Below are positions 22,933 to 30,292 of a DNA stretch of 43,041 nucleotides, piece after piece; the stretch's first letter is position 1; every line of letters begins with the position of its first letter. The stretch comes from Caldilinea sp. CFX5 (lineage in GTDB: Bacteria; Chloroflexota; Anaerolineae; Caldilineales; Caldilineaceae): contig QWII01000088.1 of the NCBI GenBank assembly GCA_021405325.1, positions 1 through 43,041 on the forward strand, given 5' to 3'. The position numbers and the translations under genes were made by a program. The notes under the pieces are model-generated. The model ran no database searches. It was not told the origin of the DNA and worked only from the letters and a program-made list of their open reading frames with translations.

Positions 22933-23643
22933 TTAAGACTCAACTTGCGTTTTGATCGGTAGCAGGCTCAAGGAAAGAAATTCGTTCTCTTCATGCTGTC
23001 TGAGCAAGGAGAGATAGAGGGCAGCATCTTTCCGGCTGCTAACATTCAACTTGTCAAAAATACTGTGAATATGATTTTTGACGGTGCCGACTTCGATGAC
23101 CAACTGCGCGGCAATCTCCTGGTTGGTCAAGCCTTGGGCAATCAAGTTCAAGATTTCGCGTTCGCGTTCGGTCAACTCATCGTACTGTGCCGGCACGACG
23201 CCCACATCTTCGAGAATTTCCGATAGATTGGCAATGCGATCCATCAGCGCCGCCACCACCTCCGGTGCGACAAACGCCTCCTGATTAAAGGTGGCGCGAA
23301 TGCGCAGGCGTAGCTCGTCGAGCGAATCCTGCAAGAGGGTATAGCCGGAAGCGCCGGCCTCAATGTACCGCATAATCACCGCTTCGCTGTCGGCCAGCCC
23401 CAGTACAATCACCCGCAGATTGGGGTAAGCGGTTTTGACTTCTTCAATCAGTTGTAGGGCGCTCTCTTCATAAAGATGGGCATTGACCAACAGGAGATCG
23501 CTCGCGGCCGTCGCCAGTTCTTGTTGCGCTTCCTGGGCGTTATGCACCAACGCCACCACCGTCATATCCGGCTCTTTATTCAACACCAAGGCCAGCGCTT
23601 CACCGGCCAGGTGAATTTTGTCAACAACAATAATACGAATCAT
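22933..23643 (-). CDS. LuxR-type regulator with a receiver lacking the phospho-acceptor Asp (paralogue)
   Basis: 236 aa from ATG 23643, which begins a normal receiver strand (MIRIIVVDK). An alternative ATG at 23712 would add 23 residues; neither has a close ribosome site (AGGAGA lies 17 bases before 23643), so the start is uncertain. In the receiver the second acidic residue is Lys9, Asn54 replaces the phospho-acceptor Asp (DLLLVNAHLYEE), and the Lys is Gln (GYTLLQDS). The helix-turn-helix is complete (LTEREREILNLIAQGLTNQE, VGTVKNHIHSIFDKLNVSSR). It is a tandem paralogue of the gene at 20214. Both probably work without phosphorylation. Confidence 0.86.
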   Translation of the reverse strand: MIRIIVVDKIHLAGEALALVLNKEPDMTVVALVHNAQEAQQELATAASDLLLVNAHLYEESALQLIEEVKTAYPNLRVIVLGLADSEAVIMRYIEAGASGYTLLQDSLDELRLRIRATFNQEAFVAPEVVAALMDRIANLSEILEDVGVVPAQYDELTEREREILNLIAQGLTNQEIAAQLVIEVGTVKNHIHSIFDKLNVSSRKDAALYLSLLRQHEENEFLSLSLLPIKTQVES

Positions 23644-23746
23644 CGGCGTTTGATATAGTTTCTCCTGATATACGTTCTCTGAGAAATGCACTTGCGCCTG
23701 TGATTGTATCATAATTTACCGCTAAAAAGGTAACTGGGCAGCCCGT

Positions 23747-23785
23747 TTCCGCTCCCGACGACTCACGGACTCGCCGGGAGCGGAA
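23747..23785. repeat. Stem-loop in the gap between two receiver genes
   Basis: TTCCGCTCCCG (23747-23757) pairs with CGGGAGCGGAA (23775-23785). It sits in the 302-base gap 23644-23945. The rest of that gap is AT-rich DNA with no feature that I can name; it may hold the promoter of the regulator gene at 23643. Confidence 0.65.
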
Positions 23786-23945
23786 GTTGTTTCGAGACGC
23801 TTACGAAGCACGAGTAGCCGAATGATAGAGTAACTGATTATAGTGTAACTGTTTGTTGTTTCTATTCTATTTTCTACCACTCGCTATTCTATTCATCTGG
23901 ATATAAGTTGAGGGTACATGTGGAGATATACGCTGATCAAAAAGT

Positions 23946-24311
23946 TTATGTAGGCATGATCCGACGAATCGTCGCGAGCAGGGATTGGGGCGCCTGTTCT
24001 TTGACAATGTAGTCGGTAGCGCCGGCGGCCAAGATTTCTTCGATAAAGGTCTCCTCTTTATGCCCGGAGATTACAATCGTCGCCAGCGTAGGATGCTCTT
24101 TACGGAGATGCTGCACAAACTCCAGTCCATTCATTCCCGGCAGAGAAAAATCAACCAGCACAATATCCGGGGCGACATGCGGAATTTGGAGAAGCGCCGC
24201 TTCGCCGGAATCGGCTTCGCCACAGATGGTGATATCCGTTTCGCGCTGCAAGATAAGCGCGTAGCTCTGTCGAATGATCGGGTGATCCTCAACAATAAAA
24301 ACTTGAACCAT
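23946..24311 (-). CDS. Stand-alone receiver protein (CheY-like)
   Basis: 121 aa, only a receiver. It has the acidic pair E8-D9, phospho-acceptor Asp54 (DIVLVDFSLPGMNG), switch Ser in VISGHKEE, and Lys in DYIVKEQ, so it should be phosphorylatable. It has no output domain and could act as a phosphate sink, a relay intermediate or a protein-contact switch. It lies 42 bases downstream of the REC-kinase at 24354, its probable donor. The length is normal for CheY/Spo0F-like proteins. Confidence 0.92.
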   Translation of the reverse strand: MVQVFIVEDHPIIRQSYALILQRETDITICGEADSGEAALLQIPHVAPDIVLVDFSLPGMNGLEFVQHLRKEHPTLATIVISGHKEETFIEEILAAGATDYIVKEQAPQSLLATIRRIMPT

Positions 24312-24353
24312 ACCGCCTCAACTATAGAAAAATCGGTAGATTTACTTTCCTAC

Positions 24354-25424
24354 CTATTTATTCACTAGCGCCTTTGGCACAGTCAGCGTAACAGTAGCGC
24401 CCTGGCCGCTTTGTGATTCAATAATCAACTGGCCGCCAAAGAGGTTCAAGCGATCTTGGATACTGGACAGGCCAAAACTGCCGGGCTTGCGCACGGTTTG
24501 TACCTGGTTGGTTAACGGAAAGCCGATCCCCTCATCGGTGACACAGACCGTAATTGTCTCATCTTTTTCCGCTAAACTCAAATAGGCGCGCTTGCTTTGT
24601 GCATGTTTGACCACATTAAAGAGCAACTCACGCGTGACTTGGAAGAGTAACACAGCCAGTTCACTGTTAGGCGGCTGGCAATCTTCCTGGAGATCCAGAC
24701 GTACATCCAGCCCGTGCATCTCGGCCATGTGATCAGCTAACCAACGCAAGGCGGCCACCAACCCCTCCCGTTGCAACACCGGCGGGCTGAGTTCGACTGT
24801 CAAAGTGCGCGTCGCTTGAATGGCCGCTTCCGCCAGTTCTTGGATCACCTCTAAATGCTCTTGCAGAACCGGGTGGGCGCTGGGCGGGGCATCGAGAATA
24901 AGCAGATGGGTGCGCAACTGAATACCGTGTAGCATCTGCTGAATATGATCATGCAAAATTTGCGAAATGCGTTGCCGTTCCCGTTGTTCAGCCAGGGTGA
25001 GCGCAGAAGCCAGCTCGCGTAATTGCAAGTTTTTGTTGGCGACGGCGCGCAGTAAGGCTACTTTATCAATGGCCTGGCGAATGGCATGGGTGAGCGAGGT
25101 GCGGGTGATATGGTTTTTCACCAGATAATCCTGGGCGCCTTCCCGCATCGCTTCGACAATCACTTCCGGGCTTTCCAGCGCGGTCGTGACAATGACCGGA
25201 ATAAAGCGTTCGGTAAAGAAGGGCAAGAGCGCCAAACCATCGCCATCGGGCAGGCGATAGTCGAGCAGTACACAATCGGGGCGCAATTCGTTGCACAGGT
25301 GGAGCGCTTCCTGCCCGGTGGCAGCCTCATGTACTTGGTATTCTTGCCCTAGATGACGGCGAATGGCTTCGCGGTCGATCTCGTCGTCTTCCACTAGCAA
25401 CAAATCGATCACAGTTGCGTTCAT
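24354..25424 (-). CDS. Soluble receiver plus HisKA_3 histidine kinase
   Basis: 356 aa with no membrane segment. The receiver (1-125) is intact: E12-D13-D14, Asp55 (CVLLDYRLPDGDG), Lys103 (DYLVKNH). The HisKA_3 box is EQRERQRISQILHDHIQQML with His158. The ATPase domain has TRELLFNVVKHAQSK, VTDEGIGFP and GSFGLSSIQDRLNLFGGQ. Its ATG overlaps the stop of the receiver gene upstream (ATGA), so the two are co-translated. It has the same architecture as the protein at 21871 but with an active receiver. The input is probably another kinase acting through the receivers, since no sensor domain is visible. Confidence 0.92.
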   Translation of the reverse strand: MNATVIDLLLVEDDEIDREAIRRHLGQEYQVHEAATGQEALHLCNELRPDCVLLDYRLPDGDGLALLPFFTERFIPVIVTTALESPEVIVEAMREGAQDYLVKNHITRTSLTHAIRQAIDKVALLRAVANKNLQLRELASALTLAEQRERQRISQILHDHIQQMLHGIQLRTHLLILDAPPSAHPVLQEHLEVIQELAEAAIQATRTLTVELSPPVLQREGLVAALRWLADHMAEMHGLDVRLDLQEDCQPPNSELAVLLFQVTRELLFNVVKHAQSKRAYLSLAEKDETITVCVTDEGIGFPLTNQVQTVRKPGSFGLSSIQDRLNLFGGQLIIESQSGQGATVTLTVPKALVNK

Positions 25425-25873
25425 GGTTGCTCCTCTGGCGGAAATTCAATCATCCGCCAGTACATGCTCAACAACTCGACAAGATCGATGAAATTTTCAC
25501 CGGCGCGTTGCTTTAGAAAATAGCCGGCGATCTGCGCATTGTAGGCTGCCAGCTTATCCTGGTCGCTGTCGGAGGTGGTCAGCACAAAGACGACGCTAGA
25601 CATCAAGTGGGGATCCTGACGTAGGATGTGGAGAAACTCAACGCCATTCATTCGCGGCATATTGAGATCAAGCAAGATGAGATAGGGCGCGCGCAATCGT
25701 GTTTTGCCGCACTCGCCCCGTAGGACACAAAGCGCATCAAAACCGTCAGCGACGATCGTAATCGGATTCTTCAAATTCTGCCGGCGAAAGGCGCGCACAA
25801 TCGCTTCGGCATCGACTTCATCGTCTTCCACCAACAACAGATGAACCGCTTCATTTAACCGTTCATGTACCAT
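25421..25873 (-). CDS. Rcp1-like stand-alone receiver protein
   Basis: 150 aa from ATG 25873 (MVHERLNEAVHLLLVEDDEV); a GTG at 25924 would give 167 aa and has AGGG five bases upstream, so the start is unsettled. The receiver is long with an insert between strands, as in Rcp1, the partner of bacteriophytochromes. The acidic pair is E16-D17-D18, the phospho-acceptor Asp69 (YLILLDLNMPRMNG), and TTSDSDQD and GYFLKQRA carry the switch Thr/Ser and Lys. It is the first gene of the minus-strand signalling island and overlaps the next gene by four bases. No phytochrome gene is present in the window. Confidence 0.9.
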   Translation of the reverse strand: MVHERLNEAVHLLLVEDDEVDAEAIVRAFRRQNLKNPITIVADGFDALCVLRGECGKTRLRAPYLILLDLNMPRMNGVEFLHILRQDPHLMSSVVFVLTTSDSDQDKLAAYNAQIAGYFLKQRAGENFIDLVELLSMYWRMIEFPPEEQP

Positions 25874-26196
25874 CGGCCCTGTATTGTTCTGTTCTTGAAA
25901 TGAGGATGGAGCGTTAAAAAGCACAAAAATCCCTTAAACACCCACCAACGCATCAACTTGAACCACGGCTCTCCTTTTCGGAGCATAGCGCAGTTCGATC
26001 ATATCATACTTAGCCGATGCTATCAATCTGGTGAACATTCTGATGAGGGTTTATTTTTCTAGACGTCTTTACACTGCGTGTGTCATTGTCACACTCGCTT
26101 ACAACGAGGGCAGGGGTCTGCCTTCAGGCTCGCTATCGTTCCCTTGATAATTAACAGAATACAGACGCTAGACCGCTGTTATGCCTACGCAGATTT

Positions 26197-26316
26197 ATCA
26201 GAAACTGGTAACGATTCAGCCTGACCACTCTCAGCCAGTCCGTGACTGGCGCCGGTCATCGAGCACCCCCACGGGGGTGCGGTTAAGAGCGGGCTGAATC
26301 GTTACCGGCTTCTGAT
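26197..26316. repeat. Composite fold-back with three stems
   Basis: The outer arms 26197-26221 and 26292-26316 are complementary with two mismatches over 25 bases. Inside are two perfect small stems, GCCAGTC-CGT-GACTGGC (26234-26250) and GCACCCCC-AC-GGGGGTGC (26263-26280). As RNA this would be a three-way junction. Confidence 0.8.
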
Positions 26317-26384
26317 GAAGCAGCCGCGGAGAAACAAAATTCGCCAAGGGTTTAAGCCGGCCTTCTTGGCGCCCTTTGCATCGC

Positions 26385-26515
26385 GGTAGTGGGTAGACGG
26401 TGACTGGTGAGACCGCCGGGAGGTGGGCAACGGGCGATACCTTCAGATAATGCTGTTTGCCCACCTCCCGGCGGTCTCACCAACGCCAGTCATGGGTCAA
26501 CCACTACCTGCATCG
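26385..26515. repeat. Fold-back with 26-bp perfect core and about 50-base imperfect arms
   Basis: The core arms 26405-26430 and 26457-26482 match perfectly (left begins TGGTGAGACCGCCGGGAGG), with a 26-base loop. Outside the core, similarity continues imperfectly on both sides (GCGGTAGTGG on the left against CCACTACCTGC on the right), so the element is about 130 bases. Confidence 0.8.
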
Positions 26516-26580
26516 CCAGGTTGCTTTTTGCTCGTTCACGACAGAACGCACCTGAACGTAGTAAACATCGTCGAAGTTGA

Positions 26581-26642
26581 GAGCAGTTACGCCCCGGATT
26601 GGTTCAAAGTTGCAACTGAACCAGCACGGGGCGTAACTGCTC
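26581..26642. repeat. Nested hairpin
   Basis: GAGCAGTTACGCCCC (26581-26595) pairs with its complement at 26628-26642, and GGTTCA (26601-26606) pairs with TGAACC (26617-26622) inside. Confidence 0.8.
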
Positions 26643-26728
26643 TTTTGATAAGCCAAAGGTTGGCCGGCCAAAATGATGAAAAGCGATAAGTGTATGGGTA
26701 GTGGAAATCGCAAAGACGGAATTATCGT

Positions 26729-26818
26729 AACGACTAAGCCTGCTCGTAGCCGGTCCGTGACCGGCGTCCCCAAAAGCCGGTCACGGACCGGCTACGAGCG
26801 GAAGCGGCTTGGTCGTTA
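26729..26818. repeat. Fold-back with 24-bp perfect arms, copy 1 of a repeat family
   Basis: Arms 26742-26765 and 26776-26799 are perfectly complementary; the left arm begins GCTCGTAGCCGGTCCGTGAC. Outer flanks AACGACTAAGCC and GGCTTGGTCGTT add a further stem with one mismatch. The same 24-bp arm is present at 40994-41060. It lies five bases past the stop of the minus-strand stress gene at 26823 and could terminate it. Confidence 0.85.
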
Positions 26819-26822
26819 GGAA

Positions 26823-27374
26823 TTATCTTACCGGACCCATCGTTGCCAGTAAGCGTTCGGCTTCGGTGGCCACTTCGCTATCGACCACAATATCATAGCG
26901 CTGCGCACGAATGCTGCCGACTGAGGTGAAATCTCGTTGGCCGCCGGAGAAGGCGTAGAAGAGCAAGCCAAAGAGCGCGCCCACGATGGCGCCGAAGATC
27001 AAGCCATAAAAGGCCAATGTCAACGCTGAGACCAGGGGCGTGATCAGGCTAAAGAGACCAAAGATAAAGCCAATAAAGATCCCCGTGGCCGCTCCGCCCA
27101 GGGCGCCGTTGAGTAAGGCGCGACCCCAGCCTAAACGGCCGGTCACTTGCTCTTCAAACCGCAACCCTTCGGCCACAATCGCCACCCGCTCGACAGGAAA
27201 GCGCTGATCGGAAAGATAATCGACAGCACGTTGCGCTTCGCGGTAGTTCGTGTAAGTCGCCACCGGCCGGCGGGCGGTCGGCGCGTTGGCCATATGCTGT
27301 CCGTCACTATGCTGTCTGTCATATGTTGCGACACCTGGCGCCGGTGTTGTGACTGTAGTTGTTGACCGATCCAT
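26823..27374 (-). CDS. General stress protein 17M-like membrane protein
   Basis: 183 aa from ATG 27374, which has AAGGAGG five to six bases upstream; the frame runs 33 codons further without support. Residues about 36-70 (PVATYTNYREAQRAVDYLSD) followed by VERVAIVAEGL match the start of GSP17M/YflT-type domains. A Gly-rich helical hairpin at about 88-150 (GALGGAATGIFIGFIFGLFS and ALTLAFYGLIFGAIVGALFG) inserts in the membrane, and the tail (YDIVVDSEVATEAERLL) is the typical closing segment. These proteins are induced by general stress in other bacteria (family knowledge). It opens a stress and envelope gene region. Probably monocistronic. Confidence 0.85.
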   Translation of the reverse strand: MDRSTTTVTTPAPGVATYDRQHSDGQHMANAPTARRPVATYTNYREAQRAVDYLSDQRFPVERVAIVAEGLRFEEQVTGRLGWGRALLNGALGGAATGIFIGFIFGLFSLITPLVSALTLAFYGLIFGAIVGALFGLLFYAFSGGQRDFTSVGSIRAQRYDIVVDSEVATEAERLLATMGPVR

Positions 27375-27427
27375 GGAAACCTCCTTGTTTGCCTGTGCTT
27401 GAGTATTTTGTTCGTAACGCCTAAGCC

Positions 27428-27486
27428 AGAAACCAGGTTTTTCACCTATACACCAGGCTGATTGGTCAAGCAAAAACCTGGTTTCT
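27428..27486. repeat. 15-bp inverted repeat, AAACCAGGTTTCT family, second copy
   Basis: AGAAACCAGGTTTTT (27428-27442) pairs with 27472-27486 across a 29-base loop. The core is shared with the hairpin at 14693-14725. It lies just upstream of the stress-protein gene. The 412-base gap 27375-27787 otherwise contains the 14-base tandem repeats at 27745-27786. Confidence 0.75.
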
Positions 27487-27744
27487 TCACTGAGGGCTAG
27501 TAATTACCATTGTTCTTCCTTTTCAGCGTATCAAGAAAGAAAAAGGGATGATCTAGTGCTTAGTACAGGATGAAGGTACATCGACAGTTATACATTCTGT
27601 TACTGGCATACATCCGCCTATATCTTCGTTCTGTATCTAGGTCTATATGCACAAACGCAGTTGACTGCTAAAATTATGGCACTGACAACTGATTCATAAG
27701 CGCCACACCTTAACTATGCGAATCTGGGCTATGGTGAAGTTGGG

Positions 27745-27786
27745 AAGGTCAATCAGCCAAGGTCAATCAGCCAAGGTTAATCAGCC
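27745..27786. repeat. Three tandem 14-base units just before the lipid-kinase ATG
   Basis: AAGGTCAATCAGCC repeats at 27745 and 27759 exactly, and at 27773 with one change, ending one base before the ATG at 27788. Each unit offers an AAGG Shine-Dalgarno-like core, the last 11 bases from the start. A change in copy number could tune translation or shift an upstream start (ATG 27716 or 27731). Confidence 0.8.
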
Positions 27787-27787
27787 T

Positions 27788-28729
27788 ATGTCGCCAACCA
27801 AACGAATTCAAATCATTGTCAACCCCGCTGCCGGCCAGAATACACCTGTGCTGGCGACCTTGAGTGAGGTTTTCCGTCCGCTCAAGGTGGATTGGGATGT
27901 CGCTGTTACGAAAAAAGCGGGCGATGCGTGTGAAGAGGCGCAACGGGCTGTGCAGCAGGGCGTGGATGTAGTGGCGGCCTATGGCGGCGACGGCACTGTT
28001 GCCGAAGTGGCCAGCGGCCTTCTCGGCAGCGAGGTGCCGCTGGCCATCTTACCAGGCGGCACCGGCAACGTCACCGCCATTGAATTAGGCATCCCTACCG
28101 ACTTGGGGGCGGCCTGTATGTTGGCCGCCGGCAACAACAGCAAAGTGACTACCATCGACTGTGGCGAGCTGGAACAGCATCTTTTCTTGTTGCGACTTAG
28201 TGTGGGGCTGGAAGCGGAGATGGTGGAAAACGCCAGTCGCGAGGCGAAAACGCGCTATGGCATCTTTGCCTACCTCTGGTCGGCGCTACAAAATCTCCGC
28301 CAACCGGAAGTCTCCCAATTTCAACTCACATTGGATGGGCAGGAGGTGGTGACCGAGGGCGTCACCTGTATTATCGCCAACTCCGGCAATTTGGGGCTGT
28401 CCGGCGTCAAACTTCTGCCCACCGTCGCCATTGATGACGGGCTGCTGGATGTGATTGTCTTGCAACAGGCCAACCTGACCGCACTCTTTGAAGTTATGGG
28501 CAATGTCCTTGGCCTTCGCGAAACGCCGCTCTTGAACGCCGCACCCCAACCAAGCAACCCGGATTGGAGCCAGTCGTTGCAAGTCTGGCAGGCGCGCGTG
28601 ATCAATGTCGTCACCACTCCCCCACGCACCATTCAAGCCGACGGCGAAATCAGAGGGCAGGGGCCGATTCGGTGCAGGGTGTTGCCGCACGCCTTGAAGG
28701 TGATCACGCCTGATTTGGCGGCTGCGTAA
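27788..28729 (+). CDS. Diacylglycerol/lipid kinase family protein (YegS/DgkB-like)
   Basis: 313 aa from ATG 27788 (MSPTKRIQIIVNPAAGQ). An upstream ATG at 27716 would add 24 residues encoded mostly by a tandem repeat, so I prefer the shorter form. Family motifs are all present: IVNPAAGQ at the start, YGGDGTVAEVASGL at about 66-79, LPGGTGN near 90, and a C-terminal half with RYGIFAYLWSALQNLRQP, DGLLDVIVL and PRTIQADGE. These enzymes phosphorylate diacylglycerol, sphingosine or related lipids with ATP at the inner face of the membrane. It precedes other envelope-stress genes on the same strand, 158 bases before the CsbD-like gene. Confidence 0.92.
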   Translation: MSPTKRIQIIVNPAAGQNTPVLATLSEVFRPLKVDWDVAVTKKAGDACEEAQRAVQQGVDVVAAYGGDGTVAEVASGLLGSEVPLAILPGGTGNVTAIELGIPTDLGAACMLAAGNNSKVTTIDCGELEQHLFLLRLSVGLEAEMVENASREAKTRYGIFAYLWSALQNLRQPEVSQFQLTLDGQEVVTEGVTCIIANSGNLGLSGVKLLPTVAIDDGLLDVIVLQQANLTALFEVMGNVLGLRETPLLNAAPQPSNPDWSQSLQVWQARVINVVTTPPRTIQADGEIRGQGPIRCRVLPHALKVITPDLAAA

Positions 28730-28799
28730 TTTGTGATGCGTGAACTGTGACCCATTATGTAGCACGAAGCTTGAAGCACGCTATAACTATAATATATCC

Positions 28800-28831
28800 C
28801 GGCCTTATGTCCCTATCAATGGGACAAGCCG
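28800..28831. repeat. Small stem-loop between lipid kinase and CsbD-like genes
   Basis: CGGCCTTATGTCCC pairs imperfectly with GGGACAAGCCG around TATCAAT; the inner GTCCC/GGGAC part is perfect. It is 57 bases before the next ATG and could be a leader structure or a weak terminator. Confidence 0.5.
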
Positions 28832-28887
28832 AAGGAGCAGCGTATATTGTTCCATAAGCATAATCAACCGGATCAAGGAAAACAGCA

Positions 28888-29397
28888 ATGAACCAGATGG
28901 CATGGCAAGGCAAGTTACGGCAACTGCGGGGTGAATTCAAGCGCGAATGGGGCAAATTTACCCACAACGACCGGCAACGCATTGAAGGTGAATTTGATCG
29001 CATTGTCGGTCAGATGCAACAGCAATATGGCTACACCAGTCAACGGGCCTGGAACGAACTGGCTCGTTACTGGCAAGCGTATAGCAAGCCGGTGCGCGCG
29101 GTGGTCGGCCACAAACTAGGCAGAGGCAAGCAACAAAATTCGCTGGTTCAACGGATTGGCCAACAGGTTTCCTGGATCGCCCTGGCCTTTGGTCTGATCG
29201 GCTTTGTCCTCATTATCGCTCAGTTGCGCACTCCCCAGTTCCGCAACAATGGGCAAGCGGTGGGCCGGACACCACTCAAAAGCCGACAAGGCCGCGAAAA
29301 GCGCCAGGAAGCCGCCCGCCAAGATACCGTCGAAGACACCGTAGACGAACAATCTTGGCAATCCTTCCCTGCCAGTGATCCGCCTGCGTCCTGGTAG
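28888..29397 (+). CDS. CsbD-like stress protein with membrane helix
   Basis: 169 aa. The N-terminal 45 residues follow the CsbD pattern (WQGKLRQLRGEFKREWGKF, then RIEGEFDRIVGQMQQQYGY). A linker leads to one hydrophobic segment at about 95-112 (VSWIALAFGLIGFVLIIA). A charged region follows, and the tail DEQSWQSFPASDPPASW is a short motif seen at the end of many small stress proteins. AAGGA lies nine bases before the ATG. CsbD proteins are induced by general stress; their biochemical role is unknown. It sits between the lipid kinase and MgtC genes, in keeping with a stress region. Confidence 0.82.
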   Translation: MNQMAWQGKLRQLRGEFKREWGKFTHNDRQRIEGEFDRIVGQMQQQYGYTSQRAWNELARYWQAYSKPVRAVVGHKLGRGKQQNSLVQRIGQQVSWIALAFGLIGFVLIIAQLRTPQFRNNGQAVGRTPLKSRQGREKRQEAARQDTVEDTVDEQSWQSFPASDPPASW

Positions 29398-29447
29398 GTA
29401 GTTGGCAGGTGCGGTTTGATGAACGTTATGAAAATAATCCGGTAACC

Positions 29448-29509
29448 GTAGGTGCGGTTTGCAACCGCACGGCTCTCAAAGGACAAGTGCGGTTGCAAAC
29501 CGCACCTAC
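29448..29509. repeat. Perfect inverted repeat with 23-bp arms plus an extra half copy
   Basis: Arms 29448-29470 and 29487-29509 (left begins GTAGGTGCGGTTTGCAACCG), 16-base loop. A third partial copy of the arm, TAGTTGGCAGGTGCGGTTTG, lies at about 29399-29418 and also matches the sequence just outside the right arm, so nested alternative pairings are possible. Confidence 0.85.
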
Positions 29510-29535
29510 CAACTATGTAATCACGAGCCGCTATT

Positions 29536-29618
29536 ACTGGTTCAGGAACTCCTGACCAGTTTCTAAATCCACTTCCTTTCCCCAAGCCCCTTTCCCTACC
29601 CAGCATTGGGAAAGGGGC
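29536..29618. repeat. Two further stem-loops in the 29398-29830 gap
   Basis: 29536-29560 folds as ACTGG...CCAGT with inner TCAGGA/TCCTGA. 29586-29596 (GCCCCTTTCCC) pairs with 29608-29618. The rest of the gap before the MgtC gene shows no gene. Confidence 0.65.
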
Positions 29619-29830
29619 ATCCCCTCTCTTGGTAGAGCTACCTGGCCTCATCGCTTACCCTTGTTACCAACTGCTCTTATAACTAACTCCTATACAATTA
29701 TGACCAACCTTGTACCACCGCGCTGTATCAGGGTAGAGGAGGGATCGGAGCCGTCATGATAACATCCTGAAAGGAAAGAAATCATGACATACTTGACAGA
29801 CATTATTATTTTCATGGGGGGAGGGTTGCC

Positions 29831-30292
29831 TTGATTGCGCAATTGCAGATTATCGGTTATGTCGCCCTGGCCATGCTGCTTTGCGCTTTGGTAGGACTTG
29901 AGCGGGAATTGGCCGATAAACCGGCCGGTTTTCGCACCCACATGCTGGTGGGCGGCGCCGCTGCTCTTTTGGTTGGGTTGAGCAACATCATCGTCGAGGC
30001 GGCGCTGATTGACAATACGCATATTCAGACCGATCCCATTCGTGTTTTGGAGGCCATTATTGCCGGGATTAGTTTTTTAGGCGCCGGCACCATTTTTCGA
30101 CGCAGCGACAGCGGCGTGACCGAAGGATTGACGACAGCCGCCTCCTTGCTCTTTGTCGCCGGGATTGGCGCCAGTGTGGCCGTCGGTCAACTGGTTTTGG
30201 CCGTTTGTACGACCGTGCTGGCACTGCTGGTGTTGCGCGGCGCCGGCTGGATCGAAACCCATCTGCTGGCAGCGAAACAGAAACAATCATGA
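29831..30292 (+). CDS. MgtC/SapB-family membrane protein
   Basis: 153 aa. TTG start with GGAGG six to seven bases upstream; no ATG alternative fits the family start. Four helices are visible, with the family signatures ALVGLERELADKPAGFRTHM at about 17-36 and GISFLGAGTIFRRSDSGVTE at about 80-99, followed by GLTTAASLLFVAGIG. MgtC proteins help cells cope with low magnesium and in some bacteria restrain the F-type ATPase (family knowledge). This is the short form, without a C-terminal ACT-like domain. Its TGA overlaps the ATG of the PAP2 gene, so the two are translated together. Confidence 0.93.
   Translation: MIAQLQIIGYVALAMLLCALVGLERELADKPAGFRTHMLVGGAAALLVGLSNIIVEAALIDNTHIQTDPIRVLEAIIAGISFLGAGTIFRRSDSGVTEGLTTAASLLFVAGIGASVAVGQLVLAVCTTVLALLVLRGAGWIETHLLAAKQKQS

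Larger units (their letters stand above)
25925..26822. other. Gene-free region packed with fold-back structures
   Basis: About 900 bases without a credible gene. It lies upstream of the signalling island and downstream of the minus-strand stress gene. From 26197 on it is almost entirely four consecutive inverted-repeat structures (26197-26316, 26385-26515, 26581-26642, 26729-26818). Bases 25925-26196 hold no recognised feature apart from a probable promoter region for the gene at 25873. Confidence 0.7.

Noticed and set aside
26197..26818. CRISPR array
   Set aside because: The repeats are inverted and unlike each other, without uniform direct repeats or spacers, and no cas gene is nearby.
25925..26822. 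Short open frames on both strands of the gene-free region
   Set aside because: They run through the arms of the palindromes, lack ribosome sites and show no protein-like composition.
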